This document shows, piece by piece, positions 1-6,096 of a stretch of 13,885 bases of DNA. The stretch spans positions 1 to 13,885 of the forward strand of contig CAYRWY010000120.1 in assembly GCA_964427955.1 (NCBI GenBank), given 5' to 3'. The position numbers and the translations under genes were made by a program. Source of the stretch: JACRBK01 sp964427955 (lineage in GTDB: Bacteria > Chloroflexota > Anaerolineae > Aggregatilineales > Aggregatilineaceae). Every line of letters starts with the position of its first letter. Positions within the stretch are counted from its first letter, which is position 1. The notes beneath the pieces were generated by a model that worked only from the letters and a program-made list of their open reading frames with translations, ran no database searches and was not told the origin of the DNA.

Positions 1-42
1 AGCCCCTCCCCACGAGTGGAGGAAGGGCCGGGGATAGGGGCT
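1..42 (-). terminator. C/G-rich inverted repeat after the ThuA/Gfo-Idh operon
   Basis: AGCCCCT at 1-7 is inverted against AGGGGCT at 36-42, with further C-rich/G-rich complementarity between. It starts one base past the dehydrogenase stop codon on the minus strand, where a transcription terminator is expected. Any T-tract would lie beyond the window, so factor-independent termination cannot be confirmed. The composition resembles C-rich/G-rich hairpin repeats that I associate from memory with Chloroflexota intergenic regions. It could equally be a dispersed repeat without a termination role. Confidence 0.4.
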
Positions 43-43
43 T

Positions 44-1159
44 CTAACGAAGCGACCACAACTGCTGTTCGGTAGTGGCACCGGCGGGCAGCGGTTGAGG
101 TTGGGCGCAGGTGCTTGCCAACGTGACATGCTGCCGCTGCTGCGCGGCGTCGTGGATGGCGTGCATGATGTCGAGCACGTGATAGGTCAGTTCACCGCTG
201 GCCCGCTGGGGTGTGTTCGCGCGCAAAGCGTACGCCAGGTCCGCGACGCCCAGCCCGCGGCTGTTTTCGGCATAACCATGCGTGAGGGATACCGCTCGCC
301 ACTCCCGCTCACCCGCAAGCCGTACCCGCACCGGTCCGCCGAACGTGTTCGGATCGGGCACACTCAACGTACCCAGCGTGCCGTGCACCTCGATCAGCGG
401 CAGTTCGGTGGCCCAGACGTCGAAGCTGGTGATGATCGTCCCGACCGCGCCGCCCGCAAAGTCGAGCTGGCCGGTAACGTGGGTCGGAACCTCGACGGCG
501 ATCTTGGTCCCGGCTTTGGGCTGGCTGCCGATCGTCCGTTCAGGGAAGGTGATCTGCGTCATCCCAGCCACGCGCTGCACCGGACCCATCAGGGACACCA
601 GGGCCGTCAGGTAGTAGGGTCCCATATCGAACATCGGCCCGCCGCCTACCTTATAGTAGAACTCAGGATCGGGATGCCAGCCCTCCGGTCCGTGACTGAG
701 CATGAACGCTGTCGCCGCGATAGGTCGCCCGATCACGCCATCGTCGATCAGCTTGCGGCAGGTCTGCAACCCGGCCCCCAGAAAGGTGTCGGGAGCGCCG
801 CCCACCCGCAGCCCTCGCGCCTGAGCCGCCGCCAGCAATGTCTGCGCTTCCTCGCGGCGAATCGTCAGCGGCTTCTCGTTATAAACGGATTTTCCGGCCC
901 GGATCGCCGCCTGGGCAATCGCGGCATGGGCGTTGGGGGTGGTCAGGTTGAGCACGATCTCGATCGTGGGATCGGCGAGCAGCTCATCCACGGACAGCGC
1001 CTGCGGGATACCATATTCCGCCGCCTTGGCCTGCGCGCGGGCCAGGTCCAGGTCAGCACATGCCGCCACCTCCAGAATCTCGAACTTCTGGCAGTTCTTG
1101 AGATAAATGCCGCTGATATTGCCGCAGCCGATCACGCCTACTTTCACTTTACGCAGCAT
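44..1159 (-). CDS. Gfo/Idh/MocA family NAD(P)-dependent oxidoreductase
   Basis: A 371-residue, probably cytoplasmic dehydrogenase expected to oxidise or reduce a sugar or sugar derivative using NAD(P). The N-terminal Rossmann fold has the dinucleotide motif GVIGCGNIS (residues 8-16) and the family signature EKP at 95-97, with the catalytic-type Lys96. The C-terminal substrate domain carries GGGPMFDMGPYYL (172-184). In family members such as inositol dehydrogenase a His normally sits four residues after this Asp; here that position is Tyr182, a variant I recall from a subgroup of the family. Length is normal. The ATG at 1157-1159 has a strong AGGAGG 5 bases upstream, and that ribosome site overlaps the stop codon of the preceding ThuA-like gene, so the two are very likely co-transcribed and coupled. 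With ThuA as partner, a 3-keto-glycoside-forming role like ThuB is plausible but not shown. The substrate cannot be read from the sequence. Confidence 0.93.
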   Translation of the reverse strand: MLRKVKVGVIGCGNISGIYLKNCQKFEILEVAACADLDLARAQAKAAEYGIPQALSVDELLADPTIEIVLNLTTPNAHAAIAQAAIRAGKSVYNEKPLTIRREEAQTLLAAAQARGLRVGGAPDTFLGAGLQTCRKLIDDGVIGRPIAATAFMLSHGPEGWHPDPEFYYKVGGGPMFDMGPYYLTALVSLMGPVQRVAGMTQITFPERTIGSQPKAGTKIAVEVPTHVTGQLDFAGGAVGTIITSFDVWATELPLIEVHGTLGTLSVPDPNTFGGPVRVRLAGEREWRAVSLTHGYAENSRGLGVADLAYALRANTPQRASGELTYHVLDIMHAIHDAAQQRQHVTLASTCAQPQPLPAGATTEQQLWSLR

Positions 1160-1164
1160 GACAT

Positions 1165-1170
1165 CCTCCT
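1165..1170 (-). promoter_or_regulatory. Shine-Dalgarno AGGAGG of the oxidoreductase, overlapping the ThuA-like stop
   Basis: CCTCCT on the plus strand reads AGGAGG on the minus strand, 5 bases before the oxidoreductase ATG. It shares two bases with the TAG stop (1169-1171) of the upstream gene. This fixes the oxidoreductase start and suggests translational coupling. Confidence 0.85.
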
Positions 1171-1813
1171 AGCGGCTGGCCCACAACAGGCCACGCCGGA
1201 TAATCTCGCGCACTTCGGGCACGTCGAAATCCTGGACGACGTGGCCGACCGAGCAGTAAAAGACGCGGCCCTGCCCGTACTGCCGTTTCCACACTACCGG
1301 CATGACACAACCCGCGATCCAGGCGCTATGCTCGCCGCTGAACGTGGTCGTGGCCAGCACCTGGTTGGACGGATCGACGTGCATGTAATACTGCTCGGAG
1401 TGCATCTTAAAGTCCGCTACCCCGGCTGTGATCGGGTCGGCATGGTCGATGATGTTCACCTCGTAATCGATGATGCCGCCGGGATGCGCGACCCACTGCC
1501 CTCCGACCATGAACTGGTACTCAGGATTGGCGCGGAATGAGTCACCCATGCCGCCGTGCCAGCCCGCCACGCCGACCCCACCGCGAATCGCGTCGAGCAG
1601 CCCCTGCTCCTGCGGACCGGTGATCGTCCCCATCGTCCAGACCGGCACGATCAGGTCAAGCTGCCTGAGTTTTTCGTGGTCCAAGTATGCATCCAGCGTA
1701 TCCGCGAGTTCGGTGGCATAACCCGATTCGCGGAGCAACGCCGCGGCCAATTCGGCGGTTTCGCGCGGCTGGTGGCCGTCCCAGCCTCCCCAGACCAACA
1801 AGGCGTGTTTCAT
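1169..1813 (-). CDS. ThuA-like domain protein (trehalose-utilisation type)
   Basis: A 214-residue protein with the class I glutamine-amidotransferase-like fold of the ThuA family; no signal peptide, so cytoplasmic. Recognisable segments are the opening strand with VWGGWDGH (7-14), GWHGG (84-88), HSEQYYM (138-144) and the C-terminal PVVWKRQYGQGRVFY (172-186) followed by SVGH. Length is typical for a single-domain member. ThuA of rhizobia acts with the Gfo/Idh enzyme ThuB in trehalose catabolism through 3-keto intermediates; here too the next gene, 9 bases downstream, is a Gfo/Idh oxidoreductase. This supports a role in cleaving or isomerising a keto-glycoside, though many ThuA-domain proteins have unknown function. 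The ATG is preceded by GAGGAG 9 bases upstream. It is first in a two-gene minus-strand operon and diverges from a URO-D gene across 82 bp. Confidence 0.88.
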   Translation of the reverse strand: MKHALLVWGGWDGHQPRETAELAAALLRESGYATELADTLDAYLDHEKLRQLDLIVPVWTMGTITGPQEQGLLDAIRGGVGVAGWHGGMGDSFRANPEYQFMVGGQWVAHPGGIIDYEVNIIDHADPITAGVADFKMHSEQYYMHVDPSNQVLATTTFSGEHSAWIAGCVMPVVWKRQYGQGRVFYCSVGHVVQDFDVPEVREIIRRGLLWASR

Positions 1814-1833
1814 AAGTCTTCGCTCCTCAAAAA

Positions 1834-1862
1834 TGGCACCGTTTTCGCAACGGATTATAATA
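1834..1862 (+). promoter_or_regulatory. Rightward sigma-70-type promoter for the first URO-D gene
   Basis: A perfect -10 TATAAT (1857-1862) lies 17 bp after ATGGCA (1834-1839), a 4-of-6 match to the -35 consensus. The expected transcript start near 1869 gives a leader of about 26 bases. No Shine-Dalgarno is visible before the ATG at 1896. Confidence 0.6.
1840..1854. promoter_or_regulatory. Inverted repeat between -35 and -10, possible operator
   Basis: CCGTT (1840-1844) and AACGG (1850-1854) form a perfect inverted repeat around TTCGC. It fills the spacer of the rightward promoter, where a bound repressor would block transcription. The arms are only 5 bp, so a functional operator is a guess. 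Confidence 0.35.
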
Positions 1863-1887
1863 GTCCCTAACTATCGGTTAATTCACT
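1858..1887 (-). promoter_or_regulatory. Possible leftward promoter for the ThuA/Gfo-Idh operon
   Basis: On the minus strand TATTAT (plus 1863-1858) is a -10 candidate. GTGAAT (plus 1887-1882) lies 18 bp upstream as a weak -35, a 3-of-6 match. It overlaps the rightward -10 because ATTATAAT (1855-1862) is nearly symmetric. No better leftward promoter is seen in the 82-bp gap. Confidence 0.35.
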
Positions 1888-1895
1888 GACCAACA

Positions 1896-2957
1896 ATGAA
1901 CTCAAAAACTCGCGTACTTACGGCCTTTGCTCACCAAGAAGCTGATCGTGTCCCGGCCTGGCTGGGAGCCTCCCCCCGTTTTCGCGAAAAAGCGATGGCG
2001 CACCTGCATCTCCCGGATGACGAGAGCCTATCACGCCGGGTTCGGGACGATTTTCGCCGCGTGTCCGCCTGCTATGGCGGGCCGGATTACGCTCATCCCA
2101 CGCTGAACCTGCCCCCCGGCGCGACCTACCGGTCGGTGTTCGGCATTCTGCGGCACGGCTACGAAGGGGGACAGCCCATCAGCCACCCGCTGATCGACGC
2201 CAAGACCGCCGCCGAAATCGACGCCTATCCCTGGCCCGATCCGGCCTGGATGGATGTCTCGCACGTCCGGGCCGAGGCCCAACCCTATGCCGGTGAATAC
2301 GCCATGCTGGGAGGCGACTGGTCGCCGTTCTGGCACGACGCCATCGACCTTCTGGGCATGGAAAACCTGCTGATCAAGATGTTCGACGCTCCCGAAGTCG
2401 TGGATGCCGTCCTGGAGCATCTCGTGGATTATTATCTCGGCGTCAGCCAGCGTTTCTTCGACGAAGCCGCCGACCTGCTGGACATCTTCTTCATCGGCAA
2501 CGACTTCGGCTCGCAAAACGGCCCGTTGATCGGCGAAAAACTCTTCCGGCGCTTTCTGCTGCCGCACCTGAAAAAGCTGATCGATCTCGGCCATGCCTAC
2601 CATCTGAAAGTGCTGCTGCACTGCTGCGGCGGGTTCGAACCCCTGATCCCGGCGATGATCGAGGCCGGGCTGGACGGCCTGCAAGGCTTACAGCCGCACT
2701 GCCGGGGCATGGAACCGGCCAGCCTCAAGGCCAAGTACGGCGATCAACTGGTGATGATGGGCGCCATCGACTCCCAACTGGTGATCGAAGGCACGCCCGA
2801 CGCCGTCAAGGCCGAAACGCGCCGCATTCTGGACATCATGAAGCCGGGCGGCGGTTACGTCGCGTCGCCCAGCCACGATTACGTCCTGGTCGAGACGCCG
2901 GTCGAAAACCTGCTGGCGCTCTACGACGCCGTCTCCGACTACGGCGGCTACGCCTAG
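1896..2957 (+). CDS. Uroporphyrinogen decarboxylase superfamily protein (MtaA/CmuA-like)
   Basis: A 353-residue cytoplasmic (beta/alpha)8 protein of the URO-D superfamily, nearer in layout to the methyltransferase-type members (MtaA/CmuA) than to HemE. It opens with RVLTAFAHQEADRVP (6-20). GNDFGSQNGPLI (201-212) and LHCCGG (241-246) follow; the latter carries the His-x-Cys element that binds zinc in MtaA-type methyltransferases. Further on come GAIDSQ (289-294) and GGGYVASPSHD (318-328). The family transfers methyl groups from corrinoid cofactors or decarboxylates porphyrins. No heme-pathway or corrinoid-protein gene is nearby, so neither reaction can be assigned. No Shine-Dalgarno precedes the ATG. 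The stop codon shares bases with that of the convergent URO-D gene. Confidence 0.88.
   Translation: MNSKTRVLTAFAHQEADRVPAWLGASPRFREKAMAHLHLPDDESLSRRVRDDFRRVSACYGGPDYAHPTLNLPPGATYRSVFGILRHGYEGGQPISHPLIDAKTAAEIDAYPWPDPAWMDVSHVRAEAQPYAGEYAMLGGDWSPFWHDAIDLLGMENLLIKMFDAPEVVDAVLEHLVDYYLGVSQRFFDEAADLLDIFFIGNDFGSQNGPLIGEKLFRRFLLPHLKKLIDLGHAYHLKVLLHCCGGFEPLIPAMIEAGLDGLQGLQPHCRGMEPASLKAKYGDQLVMMGAIDSQLVIEGTPDAVKAETRRILDIMKPGGGYVASPSHDYVLVETPVENLLALYDAVSDYGGYA
2954..2957. other. Shared CTAG: overlapping stop codons of two convergent genes
   Basis: The palindrome CTAG supplies the TAG stop of the plus-strand URO-D gene (2955-2957) and of the minus-strand URO-D gene (2956-2954). There is no room for a terminator between the genes, so each transcript must run into the other gene. 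Confidence 0.9.
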
Positions 2958-4108
2958 TCGTAACGCCCGTACCGCTCGGCAGCTTCGGTCAAGGCATTGA
3001 TGTTTTCCACCGGAGTGCCGGGCGGGATGTTGCTGCCATCCTGGATGATCAACCCCCGGTACGCGCCGAGTTTCTCGATCACCTGGCGGGCCGCTTCGCG
3101 CACCTGGTCCGGCGTCCCCGCGTGGATCAACATCGGGTTGACATTACCGATCAAGACCACGCGCCCGCCCATGATCTCGGCCACTTTGTCCAGGTTCACC
3201 TGGTAACCAAACCCCTGGAATTCATCGATTTTCAGATCGTCGCGGAACATTTCCAGCAGATGATCGGTCCTGCCGCACATGTGCAGCCTGATCCAGCCAT
3301 CGAAATGAAAGCGCATTTTCTGGTTGTAGGGCAGCGCAAACTCGCGGAATTTGGCGGCTGACAGCGATACCGCCAGGTCGTCAGTCCAGGCGAATTCCAG
3401 CGGGTGCGGGCTTTGCATCTCGACGGCGCAGAAATCCAGCCAGGCGATCATCTTGTCGGTGACGATGCGCAGCACCTCGTGCAGAAACTCCGGGCGCTCG
3501 TAGATCGCGGCAAAAGCATCGACCTGGCCCATGACGTCGCCCGCCACGCCGAATGGTCCGTCCGAGGTATTGGTCAGCGCCGGATTCGCCCCCGGATAGA
3601 AGATGGGGCCACCCTGGAAGCGCACCGGGTATTTTTCGGCCACGGCCATCATCTTCTGACGGTATTCGATCTGGCGGGCGTTGATCCCCGTGTGCACGTA
3701 ATCCATCGCCTCGAGGCGGCGCAGGTCGTCGTCGGTCTTTACCCAACCTTCGCCCACCCAGGGAATATCGTCGTCAGGAAAATGGATCGTACAGCCCAGG
3801 CTGCCCGCCTCGAATGTGTTCTGGAAGTCGGTCCAGGCTCCCGTCCACGCGCCGGTGATGCTGTGGGCATCGGTGCGGACGTTCTCCAGCAGCCATTTCT
3901 GGGCCAGAATTTGAGCGCGGAGCATGGTTTCGGGATCGGCGTAGTAGTCGCAGAAACGCACCCCGATCTTGGGGAGCAGGAAACGGTGAGCAATGGCGGG
4001 GATGACGGGCACACGATCCGGGGTTTCAAAACGTTGGGCTTTCGTCACGCGCTCGCGGCGCGCCTCAATCTCTTCTATCGGGACGGCAATTTCAATAACT
4101 TCGGACAC
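2954..4108 (-). CDS. Second uroporphyrinogen decarboxylase superfamily protein
   Basis: A 384-residue cytoplasmic protein of the same superfamily as its convergent neighbour but clearly divergent from it. It has an extra N-terminal stretch before RFETPDRVPVIP (26-37). HMCGRTDHLLEMF (276-288) holds the His-x-Cys metal-type motif, followed by VVLIGNVNP (317-325), GLIIQDGSNIPPGTPVENI (352-370) and a C-terminal ERYGRYD. The start codon is GTG (4106-4108) with a purine-rich GGGAAGAA just upstream; the next in-frame methionine (residue 62) would remove conserved sequence. A promoter at 4156-4184 drives it away from the hydrolase/transporter operon. Activity is unknown; porphyrinogen decarboxylation seems unlikely in this sugar-catabolic setting, and a methyl-transfer or demethylation role is only a possibility. 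Confidence 0.87.
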   Translation of the reverse strand: MSEVIEIAVPIEEIEARRERVTKAQRFETPDRVPVIPAIAHRFLLPKIGVRFCDYYADPETMLRAQILAQKWLLENVRTDAHSITGAWTGAWTDFQNTFEAGSLGCTIHFPDDDIPWVGEGWVKTDDDLRRLEAMDYVHTGINARQIEYRQKMMAVAEKYPVRFQGGPIFYPGANPALTNTSDGPFGVAGDVMGQVDAFAAIYERPEFLHEVLRIVTDKMIAWLDFCAVEMQSPHPLEFAWTDDLAVSLSAAKFREFALPYNQKMRFHFDGWIRLHMCGRTDHLLEMFRDDLKIDEFQGFGYQVNLDKVAEIMGGRVVLIGNVNPMLIHAGTPDQVREAARQVIEKLGAYRGLIIQDGSNIPPGTPVENINALTEAAERYGRYD

Positions 4109-4146
4109 GGCAGTTCTTCCCTTGTTGAGTCTGGTTAAATTCTTTT

Positions 4147-4156
4147 TGTCTAGACA
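4147..4156. promoter_or_regulatory. 10-bp palindrome TGTCTAGACA at the leftward transcript start
   Basis: A perfect palindrome that abuts and shares one base with the leftward -10 element and covers the expected transcript start of the URO-D gene. The position suits a repressor site, but a 10-bp palindrome can occur by chance in 300 bp. Confidence 0.3.
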
Positions 4157-4184
4157 TTATACTTCACCCGGCTGTTTTTGGGAA
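4156..4184 (-). promoter_or_regulatory. Leftward sigma-70-type promoter for the second URO-D gene
   Basis: On the minus strand TATAAT (plus 4161-4156) lies 17 bp after TTCCCA (plus 4184-4179), a 4-of-6 match to the -35 consensus. Predicted start near 4149, giving a leader of about 41 bases to the GTG start. Confidence 0.65.
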
Positions 4185-4218
4185 AAATCGAGCAGGTCGT
4201 CGGAAACCACGCGCAGAA

Positions 4219-4232
4219 CGTGAGCGCTCACG
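4219..4232. promoter_or_regulatory. Candidate LacI-family operator, 14-bp perfect palindrome
   Basis: CGTGAGCGCTCACG is a perfect palindrome. Its inner 12 bp, GTGAGCGCTCAC, equal the core of the ideal symmetric lac operator, and LacI/GalR-family proteins typically bind such CG-centred palindromes. It lies between two divergent promoters, about 35 bp upstream of the leftward -35 and 68 bp upstream of the rightward -35. No regulator gene is in the window, so the binding protein is unknown. Confidence 0.55.
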
Positions 4233-4299
4233 CCGACGCTGGCTCAGGTTATCGGGCCTATCCGCGTTTTTTCTGCCGTCGAAGACCGGTCTGCCTCAC

Positions 4300-4328
4300 T
4301 TGACGAGGGACCGAATATCCACTATAGT
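4300..4328 (+). promoter_or_regulatory. Main rightward promoter of the hydrolase/transporter operon
   Basis: TTGACG (4300-4305) and TATAGT (4323-4328) are separated by the ideal 17 bp; each matches the sigma-70 consensus at 5 of 6 bases. The expected transcript start near 4335 gives a leader of about 78 bases before the hydrolase-like gene. Confidence 0.75.
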
Positions 4329-4369
4329 GTATGTAGTGTATAAACAAATCGACAGTTCATGTATAAACA
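4325..4369 (+). repeat. Direct repeats in the operon leader
   Basis: TAGTGTAT occurs at 4325-4332 and 4334-4341, and TGTATAAACA at 4337-4346 and 4360-4369 (23-bp period, each followed shortly by AATCG). They overlap the -10 and the start of the transcript. They could be paired sites for a regulator or chance similarity in AT-rich DNA. Neither TATAAA within them has a suitable -35. Confidence 0.5.
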
Positions 4370-4412
4370 TTTAATCGCTCATCCTTAAAGTATTCACACC
4401 AGCCATAAGCAT

Positions 4413-6017
4413 ATGCATTTATTTAGTTTCGACTTCCGCGATCCGATCTTCGACGTGGGAGCCTGGAAGCTCAGCTTTCAGGTTGTCACGCTTGAGAATG
4501 TCTATGGCCTGGACGCTGCGCACCTGCACGTGCAGGACGAGGGCGAAGCGTGGCAATTGGACTGCTCACGGCTGAGTTTCGCCGGGCAGCAGCAGCCCGC
4601 TCCCGGCTTCGTCCGGGCGCATATTTCGCGTGGACCCAATCACCGCCTGCGCCTCCAGCTCGAAGCTGAAGCTCCCCACCCCATTCGCGCCGTCAAGATT
4701 CTACTGCGCGGCCTGCCGCCGCTCGCCGTCCTCGATCTGCTGGATCAGGCCCCGGCGCAATCCTCGGAACAGGTGCTCAAACGCTACCCGAATGATCTGC
4801 GCATCCCGCTCATCGCCGCCCGGACCGTCGACGGGGCCTTGATCGGGGCGCGCTGCGACGACCCACATCCGCGCGCCAAACGCTTCGCGGTCTACCAGGA
4901 ACGCATGGGACCGCTGGCCGGGACCTTCACCTTAGAATGCATCCACGAGGAAGATGCGCGGCAGTTCGACGTGCACCTGCACGTGCCGGATTGGGTCATC
5001 GATCATGATATCGACCTCCTGGCGTTCCGTGGGGAATATCTCGCCTTTGCCGAACGCGAACTGGGACTGGTCCCCTGGGAACAGCGGACGGACTTCCCCA
5101 CCTGGACGCGCGATATTCAGTTGATCCTGACCCTGCACGGGATGCACTGGTCCGGATATACCTTCAACACCTACCGCCAGATGATCGACATCCTGCGCTT
5201 CGTCAGCCAGCGCATCGATGGCCGCCACGTCCTGGCTTACCTGCCAGGGTGGGAAGGCCGTTACTACTGGCAGTATGGCGACTATCGCCCTGATCCCCTG
5301 CTGGGCGGCGAGGAGGGCTTCGCGCGGCTGTGTACCGAAGCCCGGTCGTTGGGCATACGCGTGATGCCGATGTTTGGCGCGAACTGTGCTAACGCCTGGT
5401 TCCCCAACTTCCACACCTTCGGACCGTCGTCCTACATGAAGTCGGCCTCCCGCAACGTGTTTCTGGGCAACCAGCCCGATTGGGACATCAGCCGGGCGCA
5501 CGATACCGGCTGGCAGGCCTGGCTCAACCCCGGCGCTCCGGCCTGGCAGCGCGAACTGACCCGCCAGATTCTCGGACTGGTGGATCGCTACCAGTTCGAC
5601 GCGGTGTTTTTGGACACCGTCGAGGTCTGGACCAATGACCCTGATTTCAACCTGCTGGAAGGCTACCGGCAGCTCGTGGCACGCCTCCGCGACGGACGCC
5701 CGGAGCTGCTGGTGACGGGCGAGGATTGGTGGGACGGGCTGCTGGCGATCTTCCCGATTTTTCAGCAGTCCGGTCACTGGAAGCAGGTGCCCGCCTGGGC
5801 CGGTCGTTACGTCCGGCTGATGGGCCACATCTGCGACAGCGATCCCTCGCGGGGCAGCACCGGAGTATTCGAGTCGGGCTACAGCGCGTACCAGCGCCTC
5901 CCCGACGATCCGATGTATCTGCCCACCCTTGCCTTTGTGGATGGCACGCTCGACCGGGCGCGAGCCGAGGTCGAAGCTGTGATCCAGTTGGCCCGGCAGC
6001 GCCGGGATGAACCATAA
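4413..6017 (+). CDS. Putative cytoplasmic TIM-barrel glycoside hydrolase, family not recognised
   Basis: A 534-residue protein without signal peptide or membrane segment. Residues 1-230 look beta-rich and resemble a substrate-binding or sandwich domain. Residues 230-530 look like a (beta/alpha)8 barrel with HWSGYTFNTYRQM (245-257), LGIRVMPMFG (313-322), FDAVFLDTVEVW (395-406) and LLVTGEDWWDG (432-442). Asp401 at a strand end and Glu437 on the next strand are placed like the nucleophile and acid/base of retaining alpha-glycosidases. GAN-rich and Trp-rich loops (about 322-373) suit sugar binding. I cannot assign a GH family; a DUF-level barrel family is possible. It is first in the operon, 79 bases ahead of the sugar-binding protein gene. 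No clear Shine-Dalgarno precedes the ATG. A function in cutting the imported oligosaccharide inside the cell is inferred from context. Confidence 0.65.
   Translation: MHLFSFDFRDPIFDVGAWKLSFQVVTLENVYGLDAAHLHVQDEGEAWQLDCSRLSFAGQQQPAPGFVRAHISRGPNHRLRLQLEAEAPHPIRAVKILLRGLPPLAVLDLLDQAPAQSSEQVLKRYPNDLRIPLIAARTVDGALIGARCDDPHPRAKRFAVYQERMGPLAGTFTLECIHEEDARQFDVHLHVPDWVIDHDIDLLAFRGEYLAFAERELGLVPWEQRTDFPTWTRDIQLILTLHGMHWSGYTFNTYRQMIDILRFVSQRIDGRHVLAYLPGWEGRYYWQYGDYRPDPLLGGEEGFARLCTEARSLGIRVMPMFGANCANAWFPNFHTFGPSSYMKSASRNVFLGNQPDWDISRAHDTGWQAWLNPGAPAWQRELTRQILGLVDRYQFDAVFLDTVEVWTNDPDFNLLEGYRQLVARLRDGRPELLVTGEDWWDGLLAIFPIFQQSGHWKQVPAWAGRYVRLMGHICDSDPSRGSTGVFESGYSAYQRLPDDPMYLPTLAFVDGTLDRARAEVEAVIQLARQRRDEP
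5992..6006 (+). other. Short hairpin at the end of the hydrolase-like gene
   Basis: CCCGGC (5992-5997) and GCCGGG (6001-6006) can pair around a 3-base loop just before the stop codon. There is no T-tract, so it is not a convincing terminator. It might slow decay or be a coding coincidence. Confidence 0.25.
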
Positions 6018-6083
6018 GGAGGGTATATCGAGCATTCGATCTGGCACGTAATCTGGCAGTAGAAATTTCAGGCAATAGAGATT

Positions 6084-6089
6084 AAGGGG
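6084..6089 (+). promoter_or_regulatory. Ribosome binding site of the sugar-binding protein gene
   Basis: AAGGGG lies 7 bases before the ATG at 6097. The rest of 6018-6083 shows no good promoter; it contains a direct repeat ATCTGGCA (6039-6046 and 6051-6058) and an AAGGAGGG (6016-6023) with no start codon behind it. Confidence 0.7.
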
Positions 6090-6096
6090 AAAAACA

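Larger units (their letters stand above)
4109..4412. other. 304-bp divergent control region
   Basis: No gene is seen here. In order it holds: the leader of the leftward URO-D gene; a 10-bp palindrome TGTCTAGACA (4147-4156); the leftward promoter (4156-4184); a perfect 14-bp palindrome (4219-4232); a 10-bp palindrome AGACCGGTCT (4283-4292); the rightward promoter (4300-4328); and an AT-rich leader with direct repeats (4325-4369) ahead of the ATG at 4413. The leader is far more AT-rich than the flanking genes. Confidence 0.8.

Noticed and set aside
95..1540. Long plus-strand open frame across the Gfo/Idh and ThuA genes
   Set aside because: It lies antisense to two clearly recognised genes, has Arg/His/Gly-rich low-information composition and no family motif; long antisense frames are common in GC-rich DNA.
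1896..2957. Naming the first URO-D gene hemE
   Set aside because: The motif layout follows MtaA/CmuA-type members and no heme-biosynthesis gene is nearby.
4283..4292. Palindrome AGACCGGTCT as an operator
   Set aside because: A 10-bp palindrome without recognised core or partner site; close to the -35 but too likely by chance to list as a feature on its own.
6016..6023. AAGGAGGG directly after the hydrolase-like stop, as the ribosome site of a small gene
   Set aside because: No ATG, GTG or TTG follows at a usable distance, and only a five-codon frame from a rare ATT would be possible.
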